Assembly: GCA_041675885.1 (NCBI GenBank) | Contig: JBAYSY010000012.1 | Span: 1-59,411 of the forward strand | Length of the DNA: 59,411 nucleotides | Direction: 5' to 3' | Source of the DNA: JBAYSY01 sp041675885 | GTDB taxonomy: Bacteria; Pseudomonadota; Alphaproteobacteria; Rhodobacterales; Rhodobacteraceae | Part shown: positions 44,953 to 55,200 of the stretch, one piece after another | Numbering within the stretch: the first letter of the stretch is position 1 | Layout of the letters: each line of letters opens with the position of its first letter | Notes under the pieces: model-generated | Database searches by the model: none | The model's input: the letters and a program-made list of their open reading frames with translations, nothing else | Told to the model about the DNA's origin: nothing | Program-made: the position numbers and the translations under genes

Positions 44953-46854
44953 TCACGGCCCCAGCGTGAAGCACTGGATGGAGCGGGTCTGAAGGCGGCG
45001 GCAGGCGAGGTCGGCCTGATCCTGCGAGAGTCCCATGAGATTCGCCTCCCAGCCGCCCGGGCGCTGCACCACCCGGCGCAGGGCGCCGTCGAGCGCGCCC
45101 GGCTCGGACAGGGCGGTTTGCAGCAGGAGCCGCTCGGCCGAATCGCGGGTCGGATGGCGGCCGAGGTTCACCCCCCAGTGCCGCCCGCCCGAGGTCGAGA
45201 CCCGGGTGACCACCTCGGGTTCCGGTTCGGCCCGGGCCGGGGTGGGGGTGGGAATGCGCGTGGCCGCCGTCATCACGATTTCGCCGGGGCGGGCGTGCGG
45301 CCGGACCCGGGCCGGGGACGGGGCGGCCATCGAAGCGGTCTGGACGATGTTCTCGGGCCGCCCCTCGCCGGTGTCTCCGGCAATGTCCTGCGCCAGTTCC
45401 GCCACCTCGGCCCCGACCGCCGCCGCATCGACGACTCGGAACGGAAGCGGCTCGGCCGGGGCCCGCGGCTGGGCGATCGGTTCGGACAGGGCGAGGAACG
45501 GCAGCCCGCCGGTCTCGGCCCGTGCGACCTCGACGGTTTCGGGGCGGTCGGCCGGGTGCTCCTGCCCCGCCTCGGCAAGCGCGCCAGCCTGTTCGCCGGT
45601 CTCTGCCGGTGCTTCGGCCATCAGCGTTTCGGGACGCGGCATCGGGGCCGGGGTCGTCTCATCCGCTTCGGCCACGATCACCGGGGCTTCGGTCGTTTCC
45701 GCCGTTCCGGCCTGCGCCTCGGGGCGCGGCATCGGCGGGGTGTCGGGAAGGGGCGGGGCGGCCTCGACCACCTCGAAGGGGATCGGTTCGGCCCCGGCCT
45801 GCGCCGCCACATCGGCGATCACGCCGGAAATGTCCTGTTGCAGCGCGATCAGCATCTCTTCGGCGGGCTGCGGGATCGGGCGCGGCTGCGGCCGGGGCGA
45901 GCGCGCCACCGCCGTTACCAGCCGGATCGTCTTGGCCGCGGGCTGGCTGCCGCTCGCCGCGGGCGTCGCCGCCGCATTGAGCGAGACCGCGGGCGGCGGC
46001 ACCTCGGCCACCCGGTTCGGGGCGCGGTTGAAGCCCATGTCCATCAACTCGGCCATCCTGGCGTTGCGCTGCGCGGTCGAGGTGCCGCCGAAGACGGTGG
46101 CGATGATCCGCTTGCCGCCGCGTTCGGCCGAGGCGGTCAGGGTGAAGCCCGCCGCGCGGGTATAGCCGGTCTTGATCCCGTCGGCGCCGCGATAGCTTTC
46201 CAGAAAGCGGCGGTTGGTATGGTTGACCCGCGCCACGCCGGCATCCGCGGACAGCCGCGAGAACAGGTTGTAATATTGCGGAAAATCGTAGAACAGCCGC
46301 CGCCCCAGCGTGTTCATGTCGCGCGCGGTGGAAAGATGCCCCTCGCGCGTCAGCCCGTGGGCGTTGCGGAAGGTCGAGTTGGTCATTCCCAGCGCGCGGG
46401 CGGTGCGGTTCATCCGCTCGGCAAAGGCGGCTTCGGAACCCGAGATCGCCTCGCCGATGGCGGTGGCGGCGTCGTTCGCCGAACGGATCGCGGCGGCGCG
46501 GATCAGGTTTTGCAACGATATCCGCTGCCCGGCCCGCAGCCCCAGCCGCGAGGGCGGTTCCGCCGCCGCCTTGGCCGAGACCGTGACCATGGTATCAAGC
46601 GAGATCTCGCCCCGCCGGATCGCGTCGAAGGCGATGTAAAGCGTGAGCATCTTGGTCAGAGAGGCCGGATGCAGCCGCGTGTCGGCATTGCGCGAATGCA
46701 GCACCTCGCCGGTGCGGGCATCGACCACGATCGCCGCATAGGGCTGGGCCTGCGCCGGTGCGGCAAGGGCAAGGGGCGCCAGCACAAGAAGCGCGAGCGC
46801 GATGGTTTGCATCAAACGGCTGTTGTGCAGCCACTGCCCCGGACGGTCCGTCAC
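44953..46854 (-). CDS. D-alanyl-D-alanine carboxypeptidase with C-terminal SPOR domain
   Basis: 633 residues. A signal peptide (hydrophobic 17-35) precedes a penicillin-binding S11 domain: S65-L-T-K, S-A-N and K-T-G. A Pro/Glu-rich linker of about 250 residues follows, then a SPOR-like domain (about 555-633) that would bind denuded septal glycan. It trims D-Ala from peptidoglycan stem peptides. GTG at 46854 with AGGGAC upstream is preferred; ATG at 46812 is also possible. Confidence 0.88.
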   Translation of the reverse strand: MTDRPGQWLHNSRLMQTIALALLVLAPLALAAPAQAQPYAAIVVDARTGEVLHSRNADTRLHPASLTKMLTLYIAFDAIRRGEISLDTMVTVSAKAAAEPPSRLGLRAGQRISLQNLIRAAAIRSANDAATAIGEAISGSEAAFAERMNRTARALGMTNSTFRNAHGLTREGHLSTARDMNTLGRRLFYDFPQYYNLFSRLSADAGVARVNHTNRRFLESYRGADGIKTGYTRAAGFTLTASAERGGKRIIATVFGGTSTAQRNARMAELMDMGFNRAPNRVAEVPPPAVSLNAAATPAASGSQPAAKTIRLVTAVARSPRPQPRPIPQPAEEMLIALQQDISGVIADVAAQAGAEPIPFEVVEAAPPLPDTPPMPRPEAQAGTAETTEAPVIVAEADETTPAPMPRPETLMAEAPAETGEQAGALAEAGQEHPADRPETVEVARAETGGLPFLALSEPIAQPRAPAEPLPFRVVDAAAVGAEVAELAQDIAGDTGEGRPENIVQTASMAAPSPARVRPHARPGEIVMTAATRIPTPTPARAEPEPEVVTRVSTSGGRHWGVNLGRHPTRDSAERLLLQTALSEPGALDGALRRVVQRPGGWEANLMGLSQDQADLACRRLQTRSIQCFTLGP

Positions 46855-47107
46855 GTGCTCTGTCCCTTGCTCTGCCTCGTGGCCCCGGTATTGGTTGCGG
46901 TCTTTGCCGCGCGGGTGCCTTTGCACACAGGCTAACACGAGCGGGGCCATGGGAAAAGCCCAAATGAGTCAATGACTTTGCCGGGGGCGTGCCGGAAGGA
47001 TTGCGGCAGGATTGTGGCGGCCAGGAGGGGTGGCAGATATGGGGCCAGGGCGGGGCCCGACCTCAAGCTATGGGGCCCCGGGGTCCGGGGGCCAGGGCCC
47101 GGGCCTC

Positions 47108-47812
47108 TCAGCCCGCCAGACCGGCGAGCAGGCGCGGAAGCGCCGACAGGTCGGGCAGTTCGCGGAACCGCGCATGGCCGTGCGGCGGATCGGCGGCTTC
47201 CAGCGCCCAGGCGGGGCCGCCCTGCGGCACATGGACGCCCCAGCCCCCGGCCTCGATCACCGGCAGCACGTCCGAGCGCAGCGAGTTGCCCACCATCAGC
47301 GCCCGCTCCGGCCCGTGACCGTGGCGGGCGAAGACCCTGGCATAGATCTCGGGCGTCTTTTCCGAGACGATCTCGACCCCGTGGAACAGGTCGGCAAGGC
47401 CGGAACGTTCCAGCTTGCGTTCCTGATGCGCCAGATCGCCCTTGGTGATCAGCACCACCCGGAATGCGCCCGCGACCTTGGCCACCGCCTCGCGGGCATG
47501 GGGCAGCAGGTCCACCGGATGGTCGAGCATCTCGCGCCCGGCGGCGAGGATTTCCGCCGTGACCGTTCCCGGCAGATCGCCCCCGGTGATCTCCAGCGCC
47601 GCTTCCAGCATCGACAGGGTGAATCCCTTGACCCCGTAGCCATAGAGCCGCAGGTTGCGCCACTCAGCCTCGATCAGCCGCGCGTCAAGCTCGGCCGGGT
47701 CGGCCCGGTCCTGCATCAGTTCGGCAAACCGCGCCTTCGCCCGGTGGAAGAAGGTCTCGTTGTGCCAGAGCGTGTCGTCGGCGTCGAAGCCTATGGTGGT
47801 CAGTCGGGTCAT
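47108..47812 (-). CDS. HAD superfamily hydrolase (YjjG-like)
   Basis: 234 residues. Motif I D-A-D-D-T-L-W-H-N, motif II I-T-K-G-D, motif III around K-T-P-E and motif IV V-G-N-S-L-R-S-D are present, so it is a complete phosphatase of the HAD type with a helical cap. Substrate not deducible. The gene ends in a GC-rich intergenic region. Confidence 0.88.
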   Translation of the reverse strand: MTRLTTIGFDADDTLWHNETFFHRAKARFAELMQDRADPAELDARLIEAEWRNLRLYGYGVKGFTLSMLEAALEITGGDLPGTVTAEILAAGREMLDHPVDLLPHAREAVAKVAGAFRVVLITKGDLAHQERKLERSGLADLFHGVEIVSEKTPEIYARVFARHGHGPERALMVGNSLRSDVLPVIEAGGWGVHVPQGGPAWALEAADPPHGHARFRELPDLSALPRLLAGLAG

Positions 47813-48023
47813 GCGCGTCCTCTGCCCCCGATGTGCCGTCTTGGCGGGCGCGTTGCAAGGGGGCTGTGCCGGTGCGGTCTCCTGGCGGTGGCGGGCAGGA
47901 CCACGGGGAGCAGAACCACGCGAAGCAGAACTACGGGGCGGAGAGGCCGAGACGGTCTTTTCCTTGCGTTCGGCCAAGGCTCGGATAGATTGTTTCCGTA
48001 TCGCGTAACAAGGACCGAGCAGC

Positions 48024-48563
48024 ATGGCCAGAACGCCGAAGTCGCCTGCCTCCACCCCCGCCACCCGCAAGCCGCGCAGCACCGGGGGCCGCAGCCGGAC
48101 CACCGCGAAACCGGCGGGAAAACCGGCAGCCGCAACGCCAGCGGCCAAGGTGGCCACGGCGAAGCCCGTGCCGCAACGCGCGAAGAAACCCGCACCCGAA
48201 GCCGTCCCTGAAACCACCCCGGCGACCGCGCCCGCTGCCATACCGGAAGCCACTCCGGAACCCGCCGGAACCCCGCCGCTTGTCGCCGTCGCCGTGCCGC
48301 AACTGCGCAAGCGCGAGTTGGTCGAGCGGGTCGCCGGACTGTCCGGCGTGAAGAAGAAGGACGTGAAGGCGGTGGTCGAGGCCACGCTGGCGGTGCTGGG
48401 CGACGCCCTCGCGGCGGGGGAGGAACTGAACCTGCCGCCCCTGGGCAAGGCACGGATCAACCGGCAGAAAGACGGCGCGCGGGGCCGGATGATGGTGATC
48501 CGGCTGCGCCGCAATACCGGCGAGGAAAGCGCGCAAGACCCCCTTGCGGCGCCCGCCGACTGA
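48024..48563 (+). CDS. HU/IHF-like DNA-binding protein with a basic disordered tail
   Basis: 179 residues. Residues 1-90 are rich in Ala, Pro, Lys and Thr and resemble histone H1 or HupB tails. Residues about 91-170 have the HU fold: L-R-K-R-E-L-V-E-R-V, V-V-E-A-T-L-A-V-L, with G-K-A-R-I-N-R-Q near the arm. DNA compaction is likely. The tail is N-terminal, opposite to actinobacterial HupB. tRNA-Val begins 18 bases after the stop. Confidence 0.82.
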   Translation: MARTPKSPASTPATRKPRSTGGRSRTTAKPAGKPAAATPAAKVATAKPVPQRAKKPAPEAVPETTPATAPAAIPEATPEPAGTPPLVAVAVPQLRKRELVERVAGLSGVKKKDVKAVVEATLAVLGDALAAGEELNLPPLGKARINRQKDGARGRMMVIRLRRNTGEESAQDPLAAPAD

Positions 48564-48581
48564 CGGTAATACCCCGCCAGC

Positions 48582-48656
48582 GGGTGATTAGCTCAGTGGT
48601 AGAGCGCTTCGTTCACATCGAAGATGTCGGGGGTTCAAATCCCTCATCACCCACCA
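48582..48656 (+). tRNA. tRNA-Val (anticodon CAC)
   Basis: 75 bases: acceptor GGGTGAT / ATCACCC, anticodon stem CTTCG / CGAAG with loop TTCACAT giving CAC (48614-48616), T arm GGGTTCAAATCCC. Encoded CCA. Confidence 0.96.
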
Positions 48657-48663
48657 TGTTTCC

Positions 48664-48703
48664 GGGGCGCGCGCACCGAAAGGGCGCGCGCCCCGTTTCG
48701 TTT
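48664..48703 (+). terminator. Terminator downstream of tRNA-Val
   Basis: Stem GGGGCGCGCGC / GCGCGCGCCCC is perfect over 11 bases, then GTTTCGTTT. It lies seven bases after the CCA. Confidence 0.7.
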
Positions 48704-48708
48704 CGGGC

Positions 48709-49629
48709 TCAGCCCCGGCCGGGCGCGCGCATCAATATCACCATCGTGACCAGCAGCAGGGCGGTGCCCGCAAGCGCGGCGGGGCCGAGGCGTTCGCCGA
48801 ACAGCGCAAAGGCCAGCAGGGCGGCGGTCAGCGGCTCGGACAGCGTGAGCAGGCTTGCCGGTGTCGCCGCCGTCGTCTTCATGCCCCGGAAATAAAGCAG
48901 ATAGGCCAGCCCCGTGGGCACGAGGCCGATATAGAGCAGCACCGCCCAGACCGGTCCGCCCCAGTCCGCCGGATCGGCCCCGGCCATCAGGGCCAGCGGC
49001 AGCAGGATCACCGCCCCGGCGCCGAATCCGGTGACGATGATCTTGCCCGGATCGTGCCGTGCGGCGAGGCTGCGGCTCAGCAGCACGAAGCCCGCGTAGG
49101 ACGCGGCCGAGCCGCAGGCCCAGGCCACGCCCGCGGGCCGCGCATCCTCGGGCAGCGGCGCGCCGATCAGCAGCGCCGCGCCCGCCAGCCCCAGCACCAG
49201 CGCGACCAGAACCGGCCGCGTCACCCGCTCGCCCAGCGTCAGCGTGGCCAGCCCGCCGACGATCACCGGGGCCGAACAGATGGTGATGAGCGTCGCCAGC
49301 GCCACGCCGATATCGGCCACCGCCTGAAAGTAGCAAGCCTGATAGGCGGCCATGGCAAGACCGACCCCGGCGATGCGCGGCCGGTCGCGGCCCGGAAACC
49401 GGAACATCCCGGCCCCCAGCCGCCACCAGCACCAGAGCGCGAGCAGCGGCACGGCAAGCCCCAGCCGGAAGAAGCCGATGACCAGCGGCGACAGCGCCTC
49501 CAGCCCGCCGAGCAGGTGCGAGGCCACCCCGACCGTGCCCCAGAGCACGGCGGCCAGCAGCACCAGCAGCGGCCCCGATACCGGCAGACCCGGCCGGGCG
49601 GCGGCCCGATCCCGCGCGGCGGCGGTCAT
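48709..49629 (-). CDS. EamA family permease (DMT superfamily)
   Basis: 306 residues with ten predicted helices in two EamA repeats (L-W-G-T-V-G-V and G-F-V-L-L-S-R in corresponding positions). A metabolite or drug exporter; substrate unknown. Start MTAAARDRAAA gives a short cytoplasmic tail. 36 open codons upstream are unlikely. Confidence 0.87.
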   Translation of the reverse strand: MTAAARDRAAARPGLPVSGPLLVLLAAVLWGTVGVASHLLGGLEALSPLVIGFFRLGLAVPLLALWCWWRLGAGMFRFPGRDRPRIAGVGLAMAAYQACYFQAVADIGVALATLITICSAPVIVGGLATLTLGERVTRPVLVALVLGLAGAALLIGAPLPEDARPAGVAWACGSAASYAGFVLLSRSLAARHDPGKIIVTGFGAGAVILLPLALMAGADPADWGGPVWAVLLYIGLVPTGLAYLLYFRGMKTTAATPASLLTLSEPLTAALLAFALFGERLGPAALAGTALLLVTMVILMRAPGRG

Positions 49630-50079
49630 CCGCGCCGCGCCGCGCGAAAGGGTGCGCGCCCCGGGGCGAGGGTTCGGACGTGACGCATCGGGCTGGCTTC
49701 CTTTCGGCTTCGGCTGGCGGCCACGATAGGCGGGCACGGCCGCCGCCGCAACGGGCCGAAGGCCGCGCCGGGCGTTCCAAAGCCGTCAAGCCGAAGACAG
49801 GGCGGCATTCAGGCGCCGCTTGCGTTTTCCCGGTGCGGGGGCATTCATCCATGGTGCCGTCGCAACCCGGCCGGGCATGCGGAAATCCGGCGGACGATTG
49901 CCGGGCCAGCGGACGATTGCCGGGAAGGGCAGGGCGCGCGGGGTATTCGCGGCACACGCCCCTTCCCCGCGCCTGACGACCGCCGGTGCGGCACCTTCCG
50001 ATCGGCCTGCCCGTCGCGATCCGTGATCGGTGCCGGGGCGGGGCGGCGCCATCCCCGGCACGGTTCCGCGGGCTTGAAT
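49630..50079. other. Intergenic region between EamA and dodecin genes
   Basis: 450 bases without a conserved frame. It holds one 15-base direct repeat, CGGACGATTGCCGGG (49891-49905, 49910-49924). No terminator with U-tract or known regulatory site is seen. Confidence 0.5.
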
Positions 50080-50289
50080 TCAGGCTTCGAGCTTGAAAGA
50101 AAGCGACACGCGCGCGCGGAACGCGGCGACCTTTCCATCCTCGATCTTCATGTCCAGCTTCACCACCTCGGCCACCCGAAGATCGCGGATCGAACCGGAC
50201 GCCGCCTCCACGGCCTTCCGGCCCGCATCCTCCCACGAGGTTTCGCTGACGCCGACGACCTCGACAATCTTGTAGACACCTTCCGCCAT
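50080..50289 (-). CDS. Dodecin family flavin-binding protein
   Basis: 69 residues, whole dodecin length, with Y-K-I-V-E-V-V-G-V-S and W-E-D-A-G-R-K-A-V near the front. Dodecins form hollow dodecamers that store flavins. Preceded by GGAGG at the start. Divergent from the DUF302 gene. Confidence 0.9.
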   Translation of the reverse strand: MAEGVYKIVEVVGVSETSWEDAGRKAVEAASGSIRDLRVAEVVKLDMKIEDGKVAAFRARVSLSFKLEA

Positions 50290-50457
50290 AACGACCTCCT
50301 CCGGACCTGTTTCCCGACCGCCATCGGGCGGGCCACCGGATCATATCACATTTCGGCCCGGGATGCGCGGCCGGCCTGCCGCTCCCTTCCGAGGCCGGGG
50401 ATTGCCGGCCCGCCGGATACCTGCACAGAATGGCCGCGCAACGAACGGAGAATGACC

Positions 50458-50844
50458 ATGACCTATACCATCGACCGCAGGCTTGCCGGACTGAGCCTTG
50501 ACGAGGCGGATGCCCGCACCCGCAAGGTGCTTGCCGACCACGGCTTCGGCGTGCTGACCGAGATCGACGTCCGGGCGACCCTGAAGAACAAGCTCGACGT
50601 TGATATGCCGGGCTACCGTATCCTTGGCGCGTGCAGTCCGAAGATGGCGCATCGGGCCATCGGGCTGGAGCCGCGCGTGGGCGCCATGCTGCCCTGCAAC
50701 GTCATCCTGCGCGAGGTCGCGGGCGGGGTCGAGGTCAGCGCCATCGACCCGGTGGTCTCGATGCAGGCCATCGACAATGCCGGGTTGAAGGATGTCCTTG
50801 CCGAGGTGCGCGGGATGCTGGACAAGGCGGTCAGCGCGCTCTGA
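50458..50844 (+). CDS. DUF302 family protein
   Basis: 128 residues covering one DUF302 domain (about 38-98): F-G-V-L-T-E-I-D-V, G-A-C-S-P-K-M-A-H, L-L/M-P-C-N-V-I-L-R. Function unknown. The ATG at 50458 is seven bases from GGAG; the ATG at 50452 is too close. Divergent from dodecin and upstream of the efflux genes with a 165-base gap. Confidence 0.87.
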   Translation: MTYTIDRRLAGLSLDEADARTRKVLADHGFGVLTEIDVRATLKNKLDVDMPGYRILGACSPKMAHRAIGLEPRVGAMLPCNVILREVAGGVEVSAIDPVVSMQAIDNAGLKDVLAEVRGMLDKAVSAL

Positions 50845-51009
50845 CGCCGACCGTCCGGGCGGGGCGCTGCCGTCCCGGGCGGGCGCCCCCCGGAACGCGC
50901 CCGGCCGCTTCAGACCGCCGCATGGCCGACGCAACGAAAAGCAGTGCAGAATCAGGGCGCCCTGTTATCAAGGCAGGGAAAAAGCCGGGTTTGCCAGGAA
51001 AGCGCGACC

Positions 51010-52200
51010 ATGAAGAACCGCATCCCCCTTGTCAGCCTTGTGGCGTTGTTCGCATTCACCCTTTCGGGCTGCAAGGACGAGACCGGCCCGGCCGACACCG
51101 CGCCGCCGCCGGTCGAGGCGGGCTTTGTCACCCTGTCGGCGCAGGCGGTTCCCTTCGCGATGGAACTGCCGGGACGGGTTCTGGCATCCGCGACGGCGGA
51201 AATCCGGCCCCAGGTCAACGGCATCGTGCGCCAGCAGGAGTTCCGGGAAGGGTCCGAGGTGCGGGCGGGCGACATCCTCTACCGGCTTGAGGCCGATGCC
51301 TTTCAGGCCGCCCATGACGCCGCTGCGGCCACGCTTCAGGGCGCCGAAGCCGCGCTTGCGGGGGCCGAGGCGCGCTTCAACCGGACGCAACGGCTGGCCC
51401 AGACCGCTACGGCCAGCGCGCAGGCCCTGGACGATGCCCGGGTCGGGCTTTTGCAGGCGCAGGCCAATGTCGCCGCCACCGCCGCGGCGCTGGAGGCGGC
51501 GCGGATCAACCTTGACAATACCGTGATCCGGGCCCCGATCCGGGGGCGGATCGGAACGTCCGCGGTCAGCGTCGGCTCGCTGGTGACGGCGAACCAGCAG
51601 GCCGCCCTGGCGACGATCCGGCAGATCGATCCGGTCAATGTCGATCTGGTGCAAAGCAGCGCCAACCGCCTGCGGCTGCGCGCCCAGAGCCAGGCCGGCA
51701 CGTTCGGCCGGGGAGAAGAGCGCCCTGTCGTGCGGCTGATCCTGGAGGACGGCTCGGATTACGACCTGCCCGGGACCATATCCCTGGCCGAAATCGCCGT
51801 CAGCGAGACGACCGGCAGTTTCGCGCTGCGCGCAAGGTTCGACAATCCGGAGCGGGTGCTCAGGCCCGGCATGTTCGTGCGCGCCACGGTTCATGCGGGC
51901 CATACGCCGAACGCGTTTCTGGTGCCGCAGCGCGCCGTCACCCGCAACGCCGCCGGAGAGGCCACGGCGTTTTTCCTGACCGATGCCGATACGGTCGAAT
52001 TGCGGATTTTCGAGACCGGGCGGGCCGTCGGAAACGACTGGCTGGTGACGGCGGGCGTGGCCGATGGCGACCGGGTGATCGTCGACGGGTTGCAGTCCAT
52101 CTCGGACGGAACGCCGGTCCGCCCGGTCGAGGTCCGGATCGACAGCGACGGCGTGATCCGCCAGCAGATCGCGGCGCCGCGGACCGGAGCCGCGGAATGA
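51010..52200 (+). CDS. RND efflux periplasmic adaptor lipoprotein
   Basis: 396 residues. Lipobox L-S-G-C near residue 19, so an outer-leaf lipoprotein of the inner membrane. The fold order is that of MexA/AcrA: barrel-sandwich start (V-L-A-S-A-T-A-E-I-R-P-Q-V), an alpha-hairpin (about 95-155), lipoyl half (I-R-A-P-I-R-G-R-I-G) and beta-barrel. Its stop overlaps the RND pump gene by ATGA. Confidence 0.93.
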   Translation: MKNRIPLVSLVALFAFTLSGCKDETGPADTAPPPVEAGFVTLSAQAVPFAMELPGRVLASATAEIRPQVNGIVRQQEFREGSEVRAGDILYRLEADAFQAAHDAAAATLQGAEAALAGAEARFNRTQRLAQTATASAQALDDARVGLLQAQANVAATAAALEAARINLDNTVIRAPIRGRIGTSAVSVGSLVTANQQAALATIRQIDPVNVDLVQSSANRLRLRAQSQAGTFGRGEERPVVRLILEDGSDYDLPGTISLAEIAVSETTGSFALRARFDNPERVLRPGMFVRATVHAGHTPNAFLVPQRAVTRNAAGEATAFFLTDADTVELRIFETGRAVGNDWLVTAGVADGDRVIVDGLQSISDGTPVRPVEVRIDSDGVIRQQIAAPRTGAAE

Positions 52201-55200
52201 ACGCCGTCACCGCGCCGCGCCGCTCGCTTGCCAGTTTCTTCATCGGCCGCCCGATCTTTGCCATCGTTCTGGCCATCGCGACCATGCTTGCCGGTGTCAT
52301 GGCGATCCTGATCCTGCCGATCTCGCAGTATCCCGACATCGCGCCGACAACCATCCGGGTCACGGCCAGCTATCCCGGCGCAACCGCCGAGGCGGTCGAG
52401 AACTCGGTCACGCGCGAGATCGAGGCGGCGATGACCGGGCTCGATGACCTGCTTTACATGGAGGCATCGTCAAGCACCGGCCGCGCGACCGTCACATTGA
52501 CCTTCGACAACGCCGCCGACCCGGACCTGGTTCAGGTGGATGTGCAGAACAAGGTTTCGCCCATCGTGTCGCGGCTGCCCGAATCGGTGCAGCGCGAGGG
52601 GGTGCGGGTGTCGCGCTCGGCCTCGGACATCATGATGATCGGCAATATCGTCTCGACCGACGGGCGCTACAGCACTTTCGAGCTGTCGGATATCATGTCC
52701 ACCCGTATCGAGGAAAACATCGAGCGGGTCGAGGGCGTGGGGGGCCTTCAGGTCTTCGGCTCGGGCTATGCGATGCGGGTCTGGCTGGACCCGCTGGCGC
52801 TGGCCCAGTTCCAGTTGACGCCCGCCGATGTGATCACCGCCATTCAGGTCCAGAACGTGCAGGTGACGGCGGGCTCGATCGGCGCATCGCCGATGGTTCC
52901 GGGTCAGCAGTTGCGGGCAAACATCACCGCCCAGAGCCAGTTGCAGACCAAGGAGGAATTCGGCGCCATCATCCTGAAATTCGACGAAAGCGGATCGACC
53001 GTGCGCCTGCGCGACATCGCGCGGATCGAGCTGGGCCTGGAAACCTATGGCCGCAGTTCCACCTTCAACGGCCTCCCCGCCGCCGGTTTCGGCGTGCAAC
53101 TGGCCAGCGGCGCCAATGCCCTTGAAGCCGCCGATGCGGTCCATGCCGAGTTCGGCCGCCTGGCCAATACGCTGCCCCCCGGCGTCGAGATCGCCTATTC
53201 CTACGAGACGACGCCCTTCGTCCGCCTGTCGATCGAGAATGTGGTGATCACCCTGATCGAGGCCATGGTTCTGGTCTTTGTCATCCTTTTCCTGTTCCTG
53301 CAAAATTTCCGGGCGACGCTGATTCCCATGATCGCCGTGCCGGTGGTGCTGCTGGGCACATTCGGCGTGCTGGCGCTGCTGGGTTATTCGATCAACATGC
53401 TGACGATGTTCGCGATGGTCCTTGCCATCGGCCTGCTGGTCGATGACGCCATCGTCGTTGTCGAGAACGTCGAACGGATCATGACCGACGAGGGCCTGTC
53501 CGCGCGCGAGGCGACCGAGAAATCCATGGGCGAGATCACCGGCGCGCTGATCGGCATCGGTCTGGTGCTTTCGGCGGTCTTTGTTCCGATGGCCTTCTTT
53601 GCCGGGTCGGTCGGGGTCATCTACCGGCAGTTTTCCATCACCATCGCAACGGCGATGATCCTTTCGGTGCTGGTCGCGATCATCCTGACCCCGGCGCTCT
53701 GCGCCACGATGCTGCGGCCCGCGGCGCATGACAAAGGGGAATCGCGCTGGTTCGGCTGGTTCAACCGCGGTTTCGACCGGATGCTTGGCGGCTATGTCGG
53801 GCTGGTCGGGCATTTTCTGTTGCGGCCCGTGCGCGTGCTGGTGTTCTTCGCGGCCTTCGTCGGCTCGGCCTATCTTCTTTATACGCAACTGGCGGAATCC
53901 TTCCTTCCGGCCGAGGATCAGGGCGTGCTGCAAACCCAGATCTCCCTGCCCGCGGGCGCGAATGCCGCCAGGACGCAGGCCGTCATCGATCTGGTCGAGG
54001 ATTATTACCTGACGCACGAGGCCGATGCGGTCCAAAGCGTTTTCATGAACCTCGGCTTCTCCTTCGGCAGCAGCGGTGAAAATTCCGCCTCGGGTTTCGT
54101 GCGGCTGAAGGATTTTTCCGAACGCACCGATCCGCATCTCGGCGCGGCGGCGGTGGCGGAACGCGCAAGGGCCTATTTCCGCCAGATCAGGGATGCGGAT
54201 ATCTTCGTGCTGTCGCCGCCCACCATTCGCGGGCTTGGCCAGTCGGACGGGTTTTCCATGTATCTGGAGGACAGCGGCAATCAGGGCCGCACCGCGCTGA
54301 CCGAAGCCAGCAACCGGCTGGCCGGTGTGGCGGGGCAAAGCCCCGATATCGCCAATCTTCGCGGCAATACCCGGACGCTGGAAAGCGAATTGCGGGTGGT
54401 CATAGATCAGGAAAAGGCCGGCGCGCTTGGCGTGAGCCTGCAAGCGGCGAATGCCCTGCTCAGAACCGGCTTCGCGGGCACCTATGTCAACGACTTTATC
54501 CTGAACGATGAAATCAGGCCGGTCCATGTGCAGGCCGATGCCCGCTACCGGATGCAGCCCGACGATATCGGCCGCTGGTATGCGCGGAATTCACAGGGCG
54601 AGATGGTGCCCTTCTCGGCCTTTTCGACCACGAGATGGGAACAGGGCTCGCCCTCGCTCAACCGTTTCAACGGCACCGCCGCCGTGTCCATGCAGGGAAC
54701 GACGGCGGCGGGGGCCAGCTCGGGCGATGTCATGGACCGGATGGAACAGCTGGTCGCCGATCTGCCCGGTGCCTATGCCGTGTCGTGGACGGGCCTGTCC
54801 TATCAGGAACGGCTTGCCGGGGCGCAGGCCGTGCTGCTTTATGCGGTCTCGATCCTTGTCGTCTTCCTGTGTCTCGCGGCGCTTTACGAAAGCTGGTCGG
54901 TTCCGCTTTCGGTCATCCTGGCGGTCCCCGTGGGCATTTTCGGGACGGTGCTTGCGGCCTGGCTGTTCGGGCTGGACAACGACGTTTACTTCAAGGTGGC
55001 GATGCTGACGACGATGGGGCTGGCGGCCAAGAACGCGATCCTGATCGTGGAATTCGCAAGGTCGCTGCATGAGCGCGGCCGGACTCTGACCGACGCCATC
55101 CTGGAGGCCGCCCGCCTGCGCCTGCGCCCGATCATCATGACATCGCTTGCCTTCAGCCTCGGGGTTCTGCCGCTGGCGATCTCCAGCGGTGCCGGGTCGG

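Noticed and set aside
45118..46935. 605-codon plus-strand frame opposite the carboxypeptidase gene
   Set aside because: Arg/Gly/His-rich shadow; all catalytic motifs are on the other strand.
46855..47107. Regulatory palindromes in the GC-rich gap between the carboxypeptidase and HAD genes
   Set aside because: GGGGCCC-type runs there are explained by base composition; no defined dyad or promoter stands out.
52470..54527. 685-codon minus-strand frame opposite the RND pump
   Set aside because: Antisense shadow of a full-length conserved transporter.
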